The position numbers and the translations under genes are program-made. Below, in pieces: positions 1 to 5,867 of a stretch of 9,941 bases of DNA. Positions within the stretch are counted from its first letter, which is position 1. Every line of letters starts with the position of its first letter. The notes under the pieces are model-generated. The model was not told where the DNA came from. It made no database searches and saw only the letters and a list, made by a program, of their open reading frames with translations. The stretch is taken from contig JBBWZQ010000390.1 in assembly GCA_039649115.1 (NCBI GenBank), positions 1-9,941 on the forward strand, given 5' to 3'. This DNA comes from DATEJJ01 sp039649115. GTDB lineage: Bacteria; Actinomycetota; Actinomycetes; Mycobacteriales; Micromonosporaceae.

Positions 1-329
1 ACGAGGTAGGGCCGGTCGATGCCGGCACCGTCGCCGAGTTGGCCCTGGCTGTCCGAGCCCCAGCAGGACACGGCCGGGCCGCGCCGGAGGCAGCCGTGGT
101 TGTCGCCGGCCACGATCTGCGTCGCCCGCACCGCGGGCGCGGCCGCAACAACCGGCACCACCGTGACCGACCCGGCAGCGGCCGCGGGCGCCACGGCGCC
201 AGGTCCGGCAGGCGCCGCGGATGCGGCGAGTGCTGGGATCGGCATGGCCACCGCCGTCAGTGCCGGCAGCGCGGCTACCACGCACCGGGCCAGCCAGTGC
301 GGCCGGCGGCGGATCCCCGCAGCGTCCAT
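1..329 (-). CDS. Secreted RCC1-repeat protein, N-terminal part
   Basis: The reading frame opens at an ATG on the minus strand and runs off the left edge after 109 residues. A GGGAGG ribosome site (336-341) lies 6 nt upstream and decides the start. The N-terminus is a Sec or Tat-like signal: basic RRR at residues 7-9, a hydrophobic stretch at about 12-35, and an ALA-A cleavage candidate near 33-37. A low-complexity Ala/Pro/Val segment (38-70) follows. Residues 73-101 form the first RCC1 (regulator of chromosome condensation) blade, with the typical His-Gly-Cys, Cys-Trp-Gly and Gly-Gln-Leu-Gly-Asp pattern; C80 and C89 could form a disulphide. Bacterial RCC1 proteins are beta-propellers that are often exported, and their partners are mostly unknown. 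I infer an extracytoplasmic propeller protein with more repeats beyond the window. It lies 57 nt downstream of vapC on the same strand, with its own ribosome site. Confidence 0.8.
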   Translation of the reverse strand, partial: MDAAGIRRRPHWLARCVVAALPALTAVAMPIPALAASAAPAGPGAVAPAAAAGSVTVVPVVAAAPAVRATQIVAGDNHGCLRRGPAVSCWGSDSQGQLGDGAGIDRPYL

Positions 330-386
330 CCACGCCCTCCCGACGGGGGCAGGCGGCCCCTGCTGCCTCATCGGACGGCGGTGTGC

Positions 387-809
387 CTATCTGAGCCGGT
401 GCCCCTTGCCCCGGGGCACGATCCATTCGTGTGGCTGGCCGGTAACTTCCGCGATGCGCTCGAAGTCGCTGTCGTAGTGCAGGACGGTCGCCCGGTGCGC
501 CTCCGCGGTCGCGGCCACCATCAGGTCGACCACGCCGACGCGGCGATGGTGGCCGCGCTCGGCGAGATCCTGCTGCACCCCGAGCATCCGGTGCGCGGCG
601 TCGTCGTTGCTCTCCAGCCACAGCAGCTTCTCCAGCCGCCGGCGCCACCGCTGCAGCTCGTCGTGCTTGCGCGCGGAGTACAGCAGCTCCGCCGCGATCA
701 CCGGGCATGTGGCGATCTCGTTCGTCGTGAACAGGCGGGACAGCTTGTCCCGCGCGGCGGTGCCGTAGCGCAACTGCTCCCAGGCAGACTTGTCGAGAAG
801 ATAGATCAT
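387..809 (-). CDS. vapC: VapC-type PIN-domain ribonuclease toxin
   Basis: This is a 140-residue PIN-domain protein, the usual VapC length. The family consists of Mg2+-dependent RNases that cut tRNA or rRNA when released from the cognate antitoxin. The acidic catalytic set is visible: D6 in the first strand (IYLLDKS), E41 (AAELLYSAR), D95 (GVVDLMVAA) and D113 or D115 (LHYDSDF). The start is placed at the ATG at 809 because it overlaps the antitoxin stop as ATGA (806-809), the hallmark of translational coupling in toxin-antitoxin operons; an in-frame upstream codon at 836 would bury the start 30 nt inside the antitoxin gene. The catalytic acids look intact, so the toxin is probably functional. 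The RNA target cannot be told from sequence. Confidence 0.9.
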   Translation of the reverse strand: MIYLLDKSAWEQLRYGTAARDKLSRLFTTNEIATCPVIAAELLYSARKHDELQRWRRRLEKLLWLESNDDAAHRMLGVQQDLAERGHHRRVGVVDLMVAATAEAHRATVLHYDSDFERIAEVTGQPHEWIVPRGKGHRLR

Positions 810-1015
810 CTCCAGGCGAGTGCCCGAACGTCGCACTCCGACAACGCGTCGGAGACCTCCAGGGCAAACTCCATGAACTCATCGACCGCGCGCTGGCGGC
901 GCCCGGCGACTTCGCGCAGGGCGCGGTTGACCGTCTCCACCTTGGTCGTCGTGCCGTACTCGGCCATCGCGGCGGCCAGCACCTGCTCGTCAATGTCCAC
1001 AAGGGTCTTCGTCAT
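806..1015 (-). CDS. vapB: VapB-type antitoxin
   Basis: This is a 69-residue protein directly upstream of the PIN toxin and overlapping it by 4 nt. It begins with a short strand (TKTLVDIDEQVL) and continues with a helix-turn-helix stretch (TTTKVETVNRALREV). This is the pattern of VapB antitoxins of the ribbon-helix-helix type that carry the GTTTK...TVN signature common in actinobacteria. The N-terminal half (about 1-40) should dimerise and bind DNA. The acidic C-terminal half (about 42-69) should wrap the toxin active site. A GGGGAGG ribosome site lies 5 nt before the ATG. By family rule the VapBC complex represses its own promoter, and a perfect inverted repeat sits exactly where such an operator should be (1024-1062). 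The protein neutralises VapC and keeps the operon off. Confidence 0.85.
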   Translation of the reverse strand: MTKTLVDIDEQVLAAAMAEYGTTTKVETVNRALREVAGRRQRAVDEFMEFALEVSDALSECDVRALAWR

Positions 1016-1023
1016 GGCGGCCT

Positions 1024-1062
1024 CCCCAGGATATCACCGGCGTGGTCGAGGATATCCTGGGG
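1024..1062. promoter_or_regulatory. Inverted repeat upstream of vapB, likely VapBC operator
   Basis: CCCCAGGATATC (1024-1035) and its exact reverse complement GATATCCTGGGG (1051-1062) flank a 15-nt spacer. The right arm contains the full 10-bp palindrome AGGATATCCT. The left arm overlaps the vapB ribosome site and the right arm ends 4 nt past the stop of the upstream dehydrogenase gene. Paired half-sites like this are typical of RHH antitoxin operators. The structure could also fold as RNA and act as a terminator for the dehydrogenase, although there is no T-run. Confidence 0.65.
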
Positions 1063-1065
1063 CGC

Positions 1066-2271
1066 TCATTCCCGTAAACCCCAAGGGGATCCGTACGCGA
1101 CCAGCGCGTCGAGGAAGGGCACGGCGTCGAAGGCCTCCGGCCCCAGCACCCCCGAACCGTGCCAGGCGCCGGTGGCGAGCAACTCCAGCGCGACCACCGG
1201 ATTGATCGCGGTCTGCCACACCACCGCCTGGTGCCCGTACTCGCTCATCGACCACGCGTTGTCGACGACGTGGTACAGGTACACCTCGCGCGGCGCGCCG
1301 TCCCGGCCGGTGCCGCGCACCCAGGTACCCGCGCACGTCTTGCCGCGCATGCGGTCGCCCAGCGTCGCGGGGTCGGGCAGGCACGCGGCGACCACGTCGC
1401 GCGGCGCCACCCGGGTGCCGCGCACGTCCACCGGCGCGGTCGAGTCCAGCCCGAGCTTGTGCAGCGTCCTGAGGACGTCGATGAACTCGCTGCCGAGGCC
1501 GTACTTGAAGGTGACCCGACCGGCCCTGACCCAGCGCGGGACCAGCAGCACCTCCTCGTGCTCGACATTGACGCACTCGACCGGGCCGATACCCGCCGGA
1601 AAGTCGAAGATCTCCGGCTCCGAGAACGGCTCGGTGGTGTACCAGCCGCGCGCCTCCTCGTAGACGACCGGCGGGTTCAGGCACTCCTCGATCGTTGTCC
1701 AGATGGAGAACGTGGGCGCGAACGGGTACCCGTCGACGGCGAGGTCCGCTCCGTCCCGTACCCCAATCTCATCGATTTTGTTGAATAGCTTGTCGGTCGC
1801 GTAGCGGGCGAACACGTCGGACAGGCCCGGCTCCACGCCGATGCCGACCAGCGCCAGCCGCCCCGCGTCACGCCACCGGCCCGCGGCGGCGAACTGCTCG
1901 TCGCCCAGCTTGACCCCGGTCTTGCGGTAGGGGTCCTCGGGGTGCGGCCGGGACAGCGACATGGCCATGTCGAGGTAGTCCGCGCCGGCCGCGAACGCTC
2001 CCTGGAAGATGGGCATGACGAACCGCGGATCGACGGCGTTGAGCACGTGGGTGATCCGGTGTTCGCGGCACAGCGCGGCCACCTCGTCCGCGGCCGCCGC
2101 GTCCACCCGCACGGCCGTCACGCGCGGATCGGCGACGGCGTCCGCGGCCCGTCGCGCCCGCGCCGGGTCGTGGTCGGCGACGACCAGACGGTCGAAGAAG
2201 TCGCGCCGTGCGGCGATCGCGACGACCGCCGAGCCGACGCCGCCCGCGCCGACGAGGAGTATGCGCAGCAC
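1066..2271 (-). CDS. Saccharopine dehydrogenase-like NAD(P)-dependent oxidoreductase
   Basis: This 401-residue protein belongs to the saccharopine dehydrogenase / carboxynorspermidine synthase superfamily. These enzymes reductively couple an amine to an aldehyde or keto acid, or reverse that reaction. A Rossmann fold opens the protein: LLVGAGGVGSA with GAGGVG at residues 8-13, and an acidic residue (D33) ending strand 2. The catalytic and substrate domain follows, with a conserved-looking end (YGHQAVVWQT and a closing PWGLRE). The GTG at 2271 is chosen because the Rossmann strand begins at once and a TACCCT -10 box ends 6 nt before it, giving a leaderless mRNA. An upstream TTG/ATG would add 15-18 residues without homology-like content or a ribosome site. 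One TTA leucine codon lies near the end (1075-1077), a rare codon that in Streptomyces depends on bldA. Divergent from the regulator and aminotransferase, it probably belongs to the same amine pathway. The exact substrate is unknown. Confidence 0.75.
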   Translation of the reverse strand: MLRILLVGAGGVGSAVVAIAARRDFFDRLVVADHDPARARRAADAVADPRVTAVRVDAAAADEVAALCREHRITHVLNAVDPRFVMPIFQGAFAAGADYLDMAMSLSRPHPEDPYRKTGVKLGDEQFAAAGRWRDAGRLALVGIGVEPGLSDVFARYATDKLFNKIDEIGVRDGADLAVDGYPFAPTFSIWTTIEECLNPPVVYEEARGWYTTEPFSEPEIFDFPAGIGPVECVNVEHEEVLLVPRWVRAGRVTFKYGLGSEFIDVLRTLHKLGLDSTAPVDVRGTRVAPRDVVAACLPDPATLGDRMRGKTCAGTWVRGTGRDGAPREVYLYHVVDNAWSMSEYGHQAVVWQTAINPVVALELLATGAWHGSGVLGPEAFDAVPFLDALVAYGSPWGLRE

Positions 2272-2273
2272 GA

Positions 2274-2297
2274 CCGAAGGGTACGAAGCTGCTTCGG
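2274..2297. promoter_or_regulatory. Nested inverted repeats over the dehydrogenase promoter
   Basis: CCGAAG (2274-2279) pairs with CTTCGG (2292-2297), and inside this CGAAGC (2284-2289) pairs with GCTTCG (2291-2296) around a single T. The elements fall on the -10 and the -10/-35 spacer of the minus-strand promoter, where a bound repressor would block transcription. The adjacent AsnC/Lrp regulator is the obvious candidate to bind here, but that is inference. Confidence 0.35.
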
Positions 2298-2306
2298 AAT
2301 CCGCAA
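2278..2306 (-). promoter_or_regulatory. Predicted leaderless promoter of the dehydrogenase gene
   Basis: On the minus strand, TTGCGG (2306-2301) is followed by a 17-nt spacer and TACCCT (2283-2278), which fits the actinobacterial TAnnnT -10. Six nt later comes the GTG at 2271. Transcription should therefore begin at or next to the start codon, and no ribosome site is present. Confidence 0.45.
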
Positions 2307-2322
2307 GGATTAACATTGCTGT

Positions 2323-2337
2323 CAACGGAATCAGTTG
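2323..2337. promoter_or_regulatory. 15-bp inverted repeat overlapping the asnC-type gene -35
   Basis: CAAC (2323-2326) and GTTG (2334-2337) flank an AT-richer 7-bp centre. A 15-bp dyad with a soft centre is the usual size of an Lrp/AsnC site, and this one overlaps the -35 box of the regulator itself, as expected for autoregulation. The arms are only 4 bp, so chance is possible. Confidence 0.3.
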
Positions 2338-2363
2338 CCAAACGGCCCATCATCGGCGAGAAT
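2335..2363 (+). promoter_or_regulatory. Predicted leaderless promoter of the AsnC-type operon
   Basis: TTGCCA (2335-2340, five of six matches to TTGACA), a 17-nt spacer, and GAGAAT (2358-2363, four of six to TATAAT) are followed by 7 nt and the GTG at 2371. Spacing places the transcript start at the start codon, which agrees with the lack of a ribosome site. Confidence 0.45.
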
Positions 2364-2370
2364 CCTGGGC

Positions 2371-2829
2371 GTGACCGAACCTCCTCTCCTCGATGACGTG
2401 AACAAGCGCATCATCGAGCAGCTGCAGAAGGACGGCCGCATGTCCTACGCGGCGCTCGCCAAGGTGGTCGGCCTGTCCGAGGCCGCGGTACGCCAGCGGG
2501 TGCAGCGCATGCTCGATGCCGGCGTGATGCAGATCGTGGCGGTGACCGATCCGCTCACGCTCGGCTTCACCCGGCAGGTGATGATCGGGCTGAAGGTCGA
2601 GGGCGACATGCGCTCGGTCGCGGAGAAGGTCGCCAAGATTCCCGAGGTCGACTACGTCGTCATCTGCGCCGGCGCGTACGACCTGCTCGCGGAGATGGTC
2701 TGCACCGACGACGACCACCTGCTCAGCCTGCTCAACGACCAGATCCGCACGATCTCCGGTGTCGCCGCGACCGAGACCTTCGTCTACCTGAAGCTCGCCA
2801 AGCAGACCTACGCATGGGGGACGCGATGA
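2371..2829 (+). CDS. Lrp/AsnC-family transcriptional regulator
   Basis: This 152-residue protein has standard AsnC length. An N-terminal winged helix-turn-helix (about residues 8-57; recognition region LSEAAVRQRVQRM at 35-47) begins with the typical LDDVNKRIIEQLQKDGR. A C-terminal RAM (ligand-binding) alpha/beta domain covers about 65-145 and contains the characteristic IPEVDYVVICAGAYDLLAEM. Family members form octamer-like assemblies, bind amino acids or amines, and usually regulate a neighbouring metabolic gene and themselves. The GTG start at 2371 is preferred because of the leaderless promoter geometry and because the family N-terminus begins right after it; a TTG at 2335 would use the -35 box as coding sequence. 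Its stop overlaps the aminotransferase start (ATGA), so the two are translationally coupled. I infer control of the divergent dehydrogenase as well. Confidence 0.9.
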   Translation: MTEPPLLDDVNKRIIEQLQKDGRMSYAALAKVVGLSEAAVRQRVQRMLDAGVMQIVAVTDPLTLGFTRQVMIGLKVEGDMRSVAEKVAKIPEVDYVVICAGAYDLLAEMVCTDDDHLLSLLNDQIRTISGVAATETFVYLKLAKQTYAWGTR

Positions 2830-4211
2830 CCCTGCTTCCTGACTCCGACTCCACCGCCCTGTCCGACCAGGCCCGCGACCATCTCTGGATGCACTTCACC
2901 CGGCTCTCGACCTACGAGAAGGCGCCGGTGCCGGTGATCGTCCGGGGCGAGGGGCCGTACGTCTACGACAGCGCGGGCCGGCGCTACCTAGACGGCCTGT
3001 CCGGGCTGTTCGTGGTACAGGTCGGGCACGGCCGGCAGGAGCTCGCCGACGCGGCGGCCAAGCAGGCGTCCGAGCTGGCCTACTTCCCGCTGTGGTCCTA
3101 TGCCCACCCCGCGGCGATCGAGTTGGCGCACCGCCTCGCCGAGCTGGCACCAGGCGACCTGAACCGGGTGTTCTTCACCACCGGCGGCTCCGAGGCGGTC
3201 GAGTCGGCGTGGAAGCTGGCCCGCTCGTACTTCAAGCGGGTCGGCAAGCCCACCAAGCACAAGGCCCTGTCCCGGCACATCGCCTACCACGGCACGTCGA
3301 TGGGCGCGCTGTCCATCACCGGGCTCGCCTCCATCAAGGCGGAGTTCGAACCCCTGGTGCCCTCCACCTTCCGGGTACCCAACACCAACTTCTACCGACG
3401 CCCCGCCGGATCCGGCGAGACGCCGGAGGAGTTCGGGATCTGGGCCGCCGACCGGATCGCCGAGACGATCGAGTTCGAGGGCCCGGACACCGTCGCGTGT
3501 GTCTACCTCGAGCCGGTGCAGAACTCCGGCGGCTGCTTCCCGCCCCCGCCCGGGTACTTCCAGCGGGTACGGGAGATCTGTGACGAGTACGACGTGCTGC
3601 TCATCTCCGACGAGGTGATCTGCGCGTTCGGCCGGTTGGGCGAGTACTTCGGCGCCCAGCGGTACGGCTACCAGCCCGACATCATCACCTGCGCCAAGGG
3701 CCTCACCTCGGGCTACGTCCCGCTCGGCGCGATGATCGCCTCGGACCGGCTGGTCGAGCCGTTCCTGCACGAAACCAACTCCTTCGCGCACGGAGTCACC
3801 TTCGGCGGGCACCCCGTGGCCGCCGCGGTGGCACTGGCAAATCTGGACATCTTCGCGCGCGAGGACCTCACCGGGCACGTCCGGGCCAACGAGGGGGTGT
3901 TCCGGAGCTACCTGGAGAGGTTGACCGATCTGCCGATCGTCGGCGACGTCCGCGGCGACGGCTTCTTCTACGGCATCGAACTGGTCAAGGACAAGGCAAC
4001 CAAGCAGACGTTCAACGACGAGGAGTCGGAGCAGCTGCTGCGCGGCTTCCTGTCCAAGGCGCTGTTCGAGGCCGGGCTGTACTGCCGCGCCGACGATCGG
4101 GGGGATCCGGTCATCCAGCTCGCCCCGCCGCTGATCTGCGACGAGACCCACTTCGTGGAGATCGAACGGATACTGCGAGCGGTGTTGACCGAGGCGTGGC
4201 GGCGCATCTGA
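2826..4211 (+). CDS. Class III PLP-dependent aminotransferase (omega-type)
   Basis: This 461-residue fold-type I, class III aminotransferase normally moves an amino group from a terminal amine (for example putrescine, GABA, beta-alanine or another omega-amino compound) to pyruvate or 2-oxoglutarate. Visible motifs are G120-G121-S122 (TTGGSEAVESAWK, cofactor phosphate), the YHG block for ring stacking (AYHGTSMGA), D262 in ISDEVICAFGR (pyridine N), the Schiff-base lysine K291 in CAKGLTSGY, and T325 in TFGGHPVAAA contributed across the dimer. All look intact. The ATG at 2826 is chosen because it overlaps the regulator stop and has GGGGGA 5 nt upstream; an ATG at 2814 is less likely. Cytosolic. 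The neighbouring flavin amine oxidase suggests di- or polyamine or related amine breakdown. The precise donor cannot be read from the sequence. Confidence 0.9.
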   Translation: MTLLPDSDSTALSDQARDHLWMHFTRLSTYEKAPVPVIVRGEGPYVYDSAGRRYLDGLSGLFVVQVGHGRQELADAAAKQASELAYFPLWSYAHPAAIELAHRLAELAPGDLNRVFFTTGGSEAVESAWKLARSYFKRVGKPTKHKALSRHIAYHGTSMGALSITGLASIKAEFEPLVPSTFRVPNTNFYRRPAGSGETPEEFGIWAADRIAETIEFEGPDTVACVYLEPVQNSGGCFPPPPGYFQRVREICDEYDVLLISDEVICAFGRLGEYFGAQRYGYQPDIITCAKGLTSGYVPLGAMIASDRLVEPFLHETNSFAHGVTFGGHPVAAAVALANLDIFAREDLTGHVRANEGVFRSYLERLTDLPIVGDVRGDGFFYGIELVKDKATKQTFNDEESEQLLRGFLSKALFEAGLYCRADDRGDPVIQLAPPLICDETHFVEIERILRAVLTEAWRRI

Positions 4212-4226
4212 GTGGTGGGCGAGTCG

Positions 4227-4260
4227 CGTGGCCGGGTGCGGACGCTCGCACCCGGCCACG
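4227..4260 (+). terminator. Perfect 14-bp hairpin between aminotransferase and FAD oxidoreductase genes
   Basis: CGTGGCCGGGTGCG (4227-4240) and CGCACCCGGCCACG (4247-4260) form an uninterrupted 14-bp, mostly GC stem with a 6-nt loop. It starts 15 nt after the aminotransferase stop and ends 16 nt before the next ATG, just upstream of its ribosome site. No U-tract follows. It may be a partial terminator, an mRNA 3'-end stabiliser that sets different expression of the two genes, or an attenuator. Confidence 0.6.
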
Positions 4261-4276
4261 GTGCTGAGGAGGGTTG

Positions 4277-5656
4277 ATGACCGACTACCGTGGGCTGTCG
4301 TTCTGGATGTCCACAGTGGACGAGGAGCTGGCGCCGCGACCGTCGCTGCCGGGCGACCGGGAGGTGGACGTGGCGATCGTCGGCGGCGGTTTCACCGGAC
4401 TGTGGACGGCTTATTACCTCGCGGCGGCCGACCCTTCGCTGCGGGTGGCGGTGCTCGAATCGGAGATCTGCGGGTACGGTGCGAGCGGGCGCAACGGCGG
4501 CTGGTGCTCGGCCCTGTTCCCCAAGTCCACCCCCGCCCTCGCCCGCGAGTACGGGCGGGACCGGGCGATCGCGCTGTACCGGGCCATGCAGTCCACAGTG
4601 GACGAGGTGGGCCGGGTGGCCGCCGCGGAGGGCATCGACTGCCATTACCGCAAGGGCGGCACGGTCGTGCTCGCCCGGACCGCGGCGCAACTGGCCCGGG
4701 CGCGGGACCAGGTGGCCGAGGCGCGCGGGTACGGCTTCGGACCGGACGACCTCGACCTGCTCGGCGCGGACGAGGCCCGTACCCGGTGCGGCGCGACCGA
4801 GGTGCTGGGCGGCACGTACACACCGCACTGTGCGGCGATCCATCCGGCCCGGCTGGTCCGCGGGCTGGCCCGGGCAGTGGTGCGGCGCGGTGTCGACGTG
4901 TACGAGCACACTCCCGCGCTGTCGATCGGCCCCGGCTCGGTCGTCACTCCACAAGGGACGGTACGGGCCGGCGTGGTGGTACGGGCCACGGAGGCGTTCA
5001 CCGCGCGGCTGCCCGGGTACCGGCGCACCCTGGTGCCGGTCTACTCGCTCGTCGTGGCCACCCCGCCCCTGCCCGCCTCCTTCTGGGAGACCGCCGGGCT
5101 GGCGGAACGGGAGACCTTCAACGACCACCGGCACCTGATCGTCTACGGGCAGCGTACGGCCGACGACCGGCTGGTCTTCGGCGGCCGGGGCGCGCCGTAC
5201 CACTTCGGCTCCCGGGTGCGACCCGCGTTCGACCGGGAGCCGAAGGTCTTCGCCGGACTGGGCCGGCTGCTGGCCGAACTGTTCCCCGCGCTGGGCCCGA
5301 AGGTACCGGTGGAGTACACCTGGGGCGGTCCGCTGGGGGTACCCCGGGACTGGTGTGCCTCGGTCGGGCTGGACCGGGAGAGCGGCCTGGCCTGGGCGGG
5401 CGGCTACGTCGGGGACGGCGTGGCGACCACGAACCTGGCCGGGCGCACCCTCGCCGACCTGATCCTGGCCCGTGACACCGAGCTGACCGGTCTGCCCTGG
5501 GTGGGCCGCCGGTCGCCGCGCTGGGAGCCGGAGCCGCTGCGCTGGCTGGAGGTCAACGCGGGCCTGCGGGCGATGACCGTGGCCGACGCCGAGGAGGCCC
5601 GCACCGGCCGCCCCTCCCGCACCGCCTCCGTCTTCTCCCGCTTCCTCGGCGAATAG
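4277..5656 (+). CDS. FAD-dependent amine oxidoreductase (PuuB/DadA-like, DAO family)
   Basis: This 459-residue member of the D-amino-acid-oxidase-like flavoprotein group includes gamma-glutamylputrescine oxidase, glycine/sarcosine oxidases and D-amino-acid dehydrogenases. These enzymes oxidise a C-N bond, giving an imine that hydrolyses to an aldehyde or keto acid plus amine. The FAD Rossmann site is VAIVGGGFTGLWTAYYLA (G36-G41), with E61 for the ribose. A GASGRNGG motif (68-75) typical of the PuuB-like branch follows. The C-terminal FAD contact WAGGYVGDGVATTNLAG starts at W373. The N-terminus is cytosolic with no signal. The ATG at 4277 is chosen over the TTG at 4274 because GAGGAGG (4266-4272) lies 4 nt upstream. 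It is co-directional with the aminotransferase, separated by 65 nt and a strong hairpin, so it is probably read as a less abundant or independently tuned part of the same unit. Substrate is inferred only: an amine or N-alkyl amino acid. Confidence 0.85.
   Translation: MTDYRGLSFWMSTVDEELAPRPSLPGDREVDVAIVGGGFTGLWTAYYLAAADPSLRVAVLESEICGYGASGRNGGWCSALFPKSTPALAREYGRDRAIALYRAMQSTVDEVGRVAAAEGIDCHYRKGGTVVLARTAAQLARARDQVAEARGYGFGPDDLDLLGADEARTRCGATEVLGGTYTPHCAAIHPARLVRGLARAVVRRGVDVYEHTPALSIGPGSVVTPQGTVRAGVVVRATEAFTARLPGYRRTLVPVYSLVVATPPLPASFWETAGLAERETFNDHRHLIVYGQRTADDRLVFGGRGAPYHFGSRVRPAFDREPKVFAGLGRLLAELFPALGPKVPVEYTWGGPLGVPRDWCASVGLDRESGLAWAGGYVGDGVATTNLAGRTLADLILARDTELTGLPWVGRRSPRWEPEPLRWLEVNAGLRAMTVADAEEARTGRPSRTASVFSRFLGE
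4309..4321. repeat. 13-mer palindrome GTCCACAGTGGAC, copy 1
   Basis: An odd-length palindrome with central A inside the FAD oxidoreductase gene, read in frame as Ser-Thr-Val-Asp. The same 13-mer recurs at 4591-4603 and 9596-9608. Confidence 0.8.
4591..4603. repeat. 13-mer palindrome GTCCACAGTGGAC, copy 2
   Basis: Exact second copy, again in the FAD oxidoreductase gene and again read as Ser-Thr-Val-Asp. The match to copy 1 extends three bases further (GAGG follows GTGGAC in part), so the shared run is 16-17 nt. Confidence 0.8.
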
Positions 5657-5674
5657 CCCCGCCGCCTCGCTCGC

Positions 5675-5690
5675 CCGTGCGGCGGCACGG
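5675..5690 (+). terminator. Short GC hairpin after the FAD oxidoreductase gene
   Basis: CCGTGC (5675-5680) and GCACGG (5685-5690) enclose a GGCG tetraloop, 18 nt past the stop codon. There is no T-run. A weak intrinsic terminator or 3'-end structure is the simplest reading. Confidence 0.35.
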
Positions 5691-5731
5691 ACGCCCGGGG
5701 CGGAGGCGCCGGCCCGTTCATTGCATGATCA

Positions 5732-5757
5732 GGGCGGGCGGTTGGGGGCGGGCGGGG
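5732..5757 (+). other. G-quadruplex-capable G-run
   Basis: Five G-runs of three or more (GGG, GGG, GGGGG, GGG, GGGG) are separated by loops of 1, 5, 1 and 1 nt on the plus strand. This satisfies the usual G-quadruplex pattern. It lies in the untranslated spacer between convergent genes and would be in the 3' region of the FAD oxidoreductase transcript if that transcript extends so far. Confidence 0.5.
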
Positions 5758-5769
5758 TGAAGATCTGGG

Positions 5770-5813
5770 GTTGGTGGCGGATCGCGCAGTGAACTCGGCG
5801 ATCCTCCACCAAC
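5770..5813. repeat. Long imperfect palindrome, REP-like, in convergent spacer
   Basis: GTTGGTGGCGGATCGC (5770-5785) pairs with GCGATCCTCCACCAAC (5798-5813) with one mismatch, leaving a 12-nt loop; one further G-T and one G-C pair extend it outward. The element is more AT-balanced than the coding DNA around it and shows no codon structure. A repeated extragenic palindrome or a bidirectional terminator are the options. Whether other copies exist in the genome cannot be seen here. Confidence 0.5.
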
Positions 5814-5846
5814 TCGCGATCATCAGAGTCCGAAGCGGGCGGGGAG

Positions 5847-5867
5847 CCACCCTCAGCGGGAGGGTGG
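5847..5867 (-). terminator. Hairpin overlapping the DUF3499 stop codon
   Basis: CCACCCTC (5847-5854) and GAGGGTGG (5860-5867) form an 8-bp stem with a 5-nt loop. The structure straddles the stop codon (5853-5855) of the minus-strand gene. It is symmetric and could stop transcripts from both sides of the convergent pair, but has no T-run. Confidence 0.45.

Noticed and set aside
39..1205. Long plus-strand open frame of 388 codons across the RCC1, vapC and vapB genes
   Set aside because: Arg/Gly/Pro-rich composition typical of an antisense frame in GC-rich DNA; the minus strand holds recognisable families with ribosome sites.
2988..4259. Minus-strand 423-codon frame opposite the aminotransferase gene
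   Set aside because: Shadow of the plus-strand gene, no family features, and the plus strand has all class III aminotransferase motifs.
3968..5203. Minus-strand 411-codon frame opposite the aminotransferase end and the FAD oxidoreductase
   Set aside because: Crosses two real genes and the hairpin, with low-complexity composition; an antisense artefact.
4228..5475. Plus-strand 415-codon frame overlapping the FAD oxidoreductase in another frame
   Set aside because: Gly/Arg-rich shadow; the true frame shows FAD motifs and starts behind a good ribosome site.
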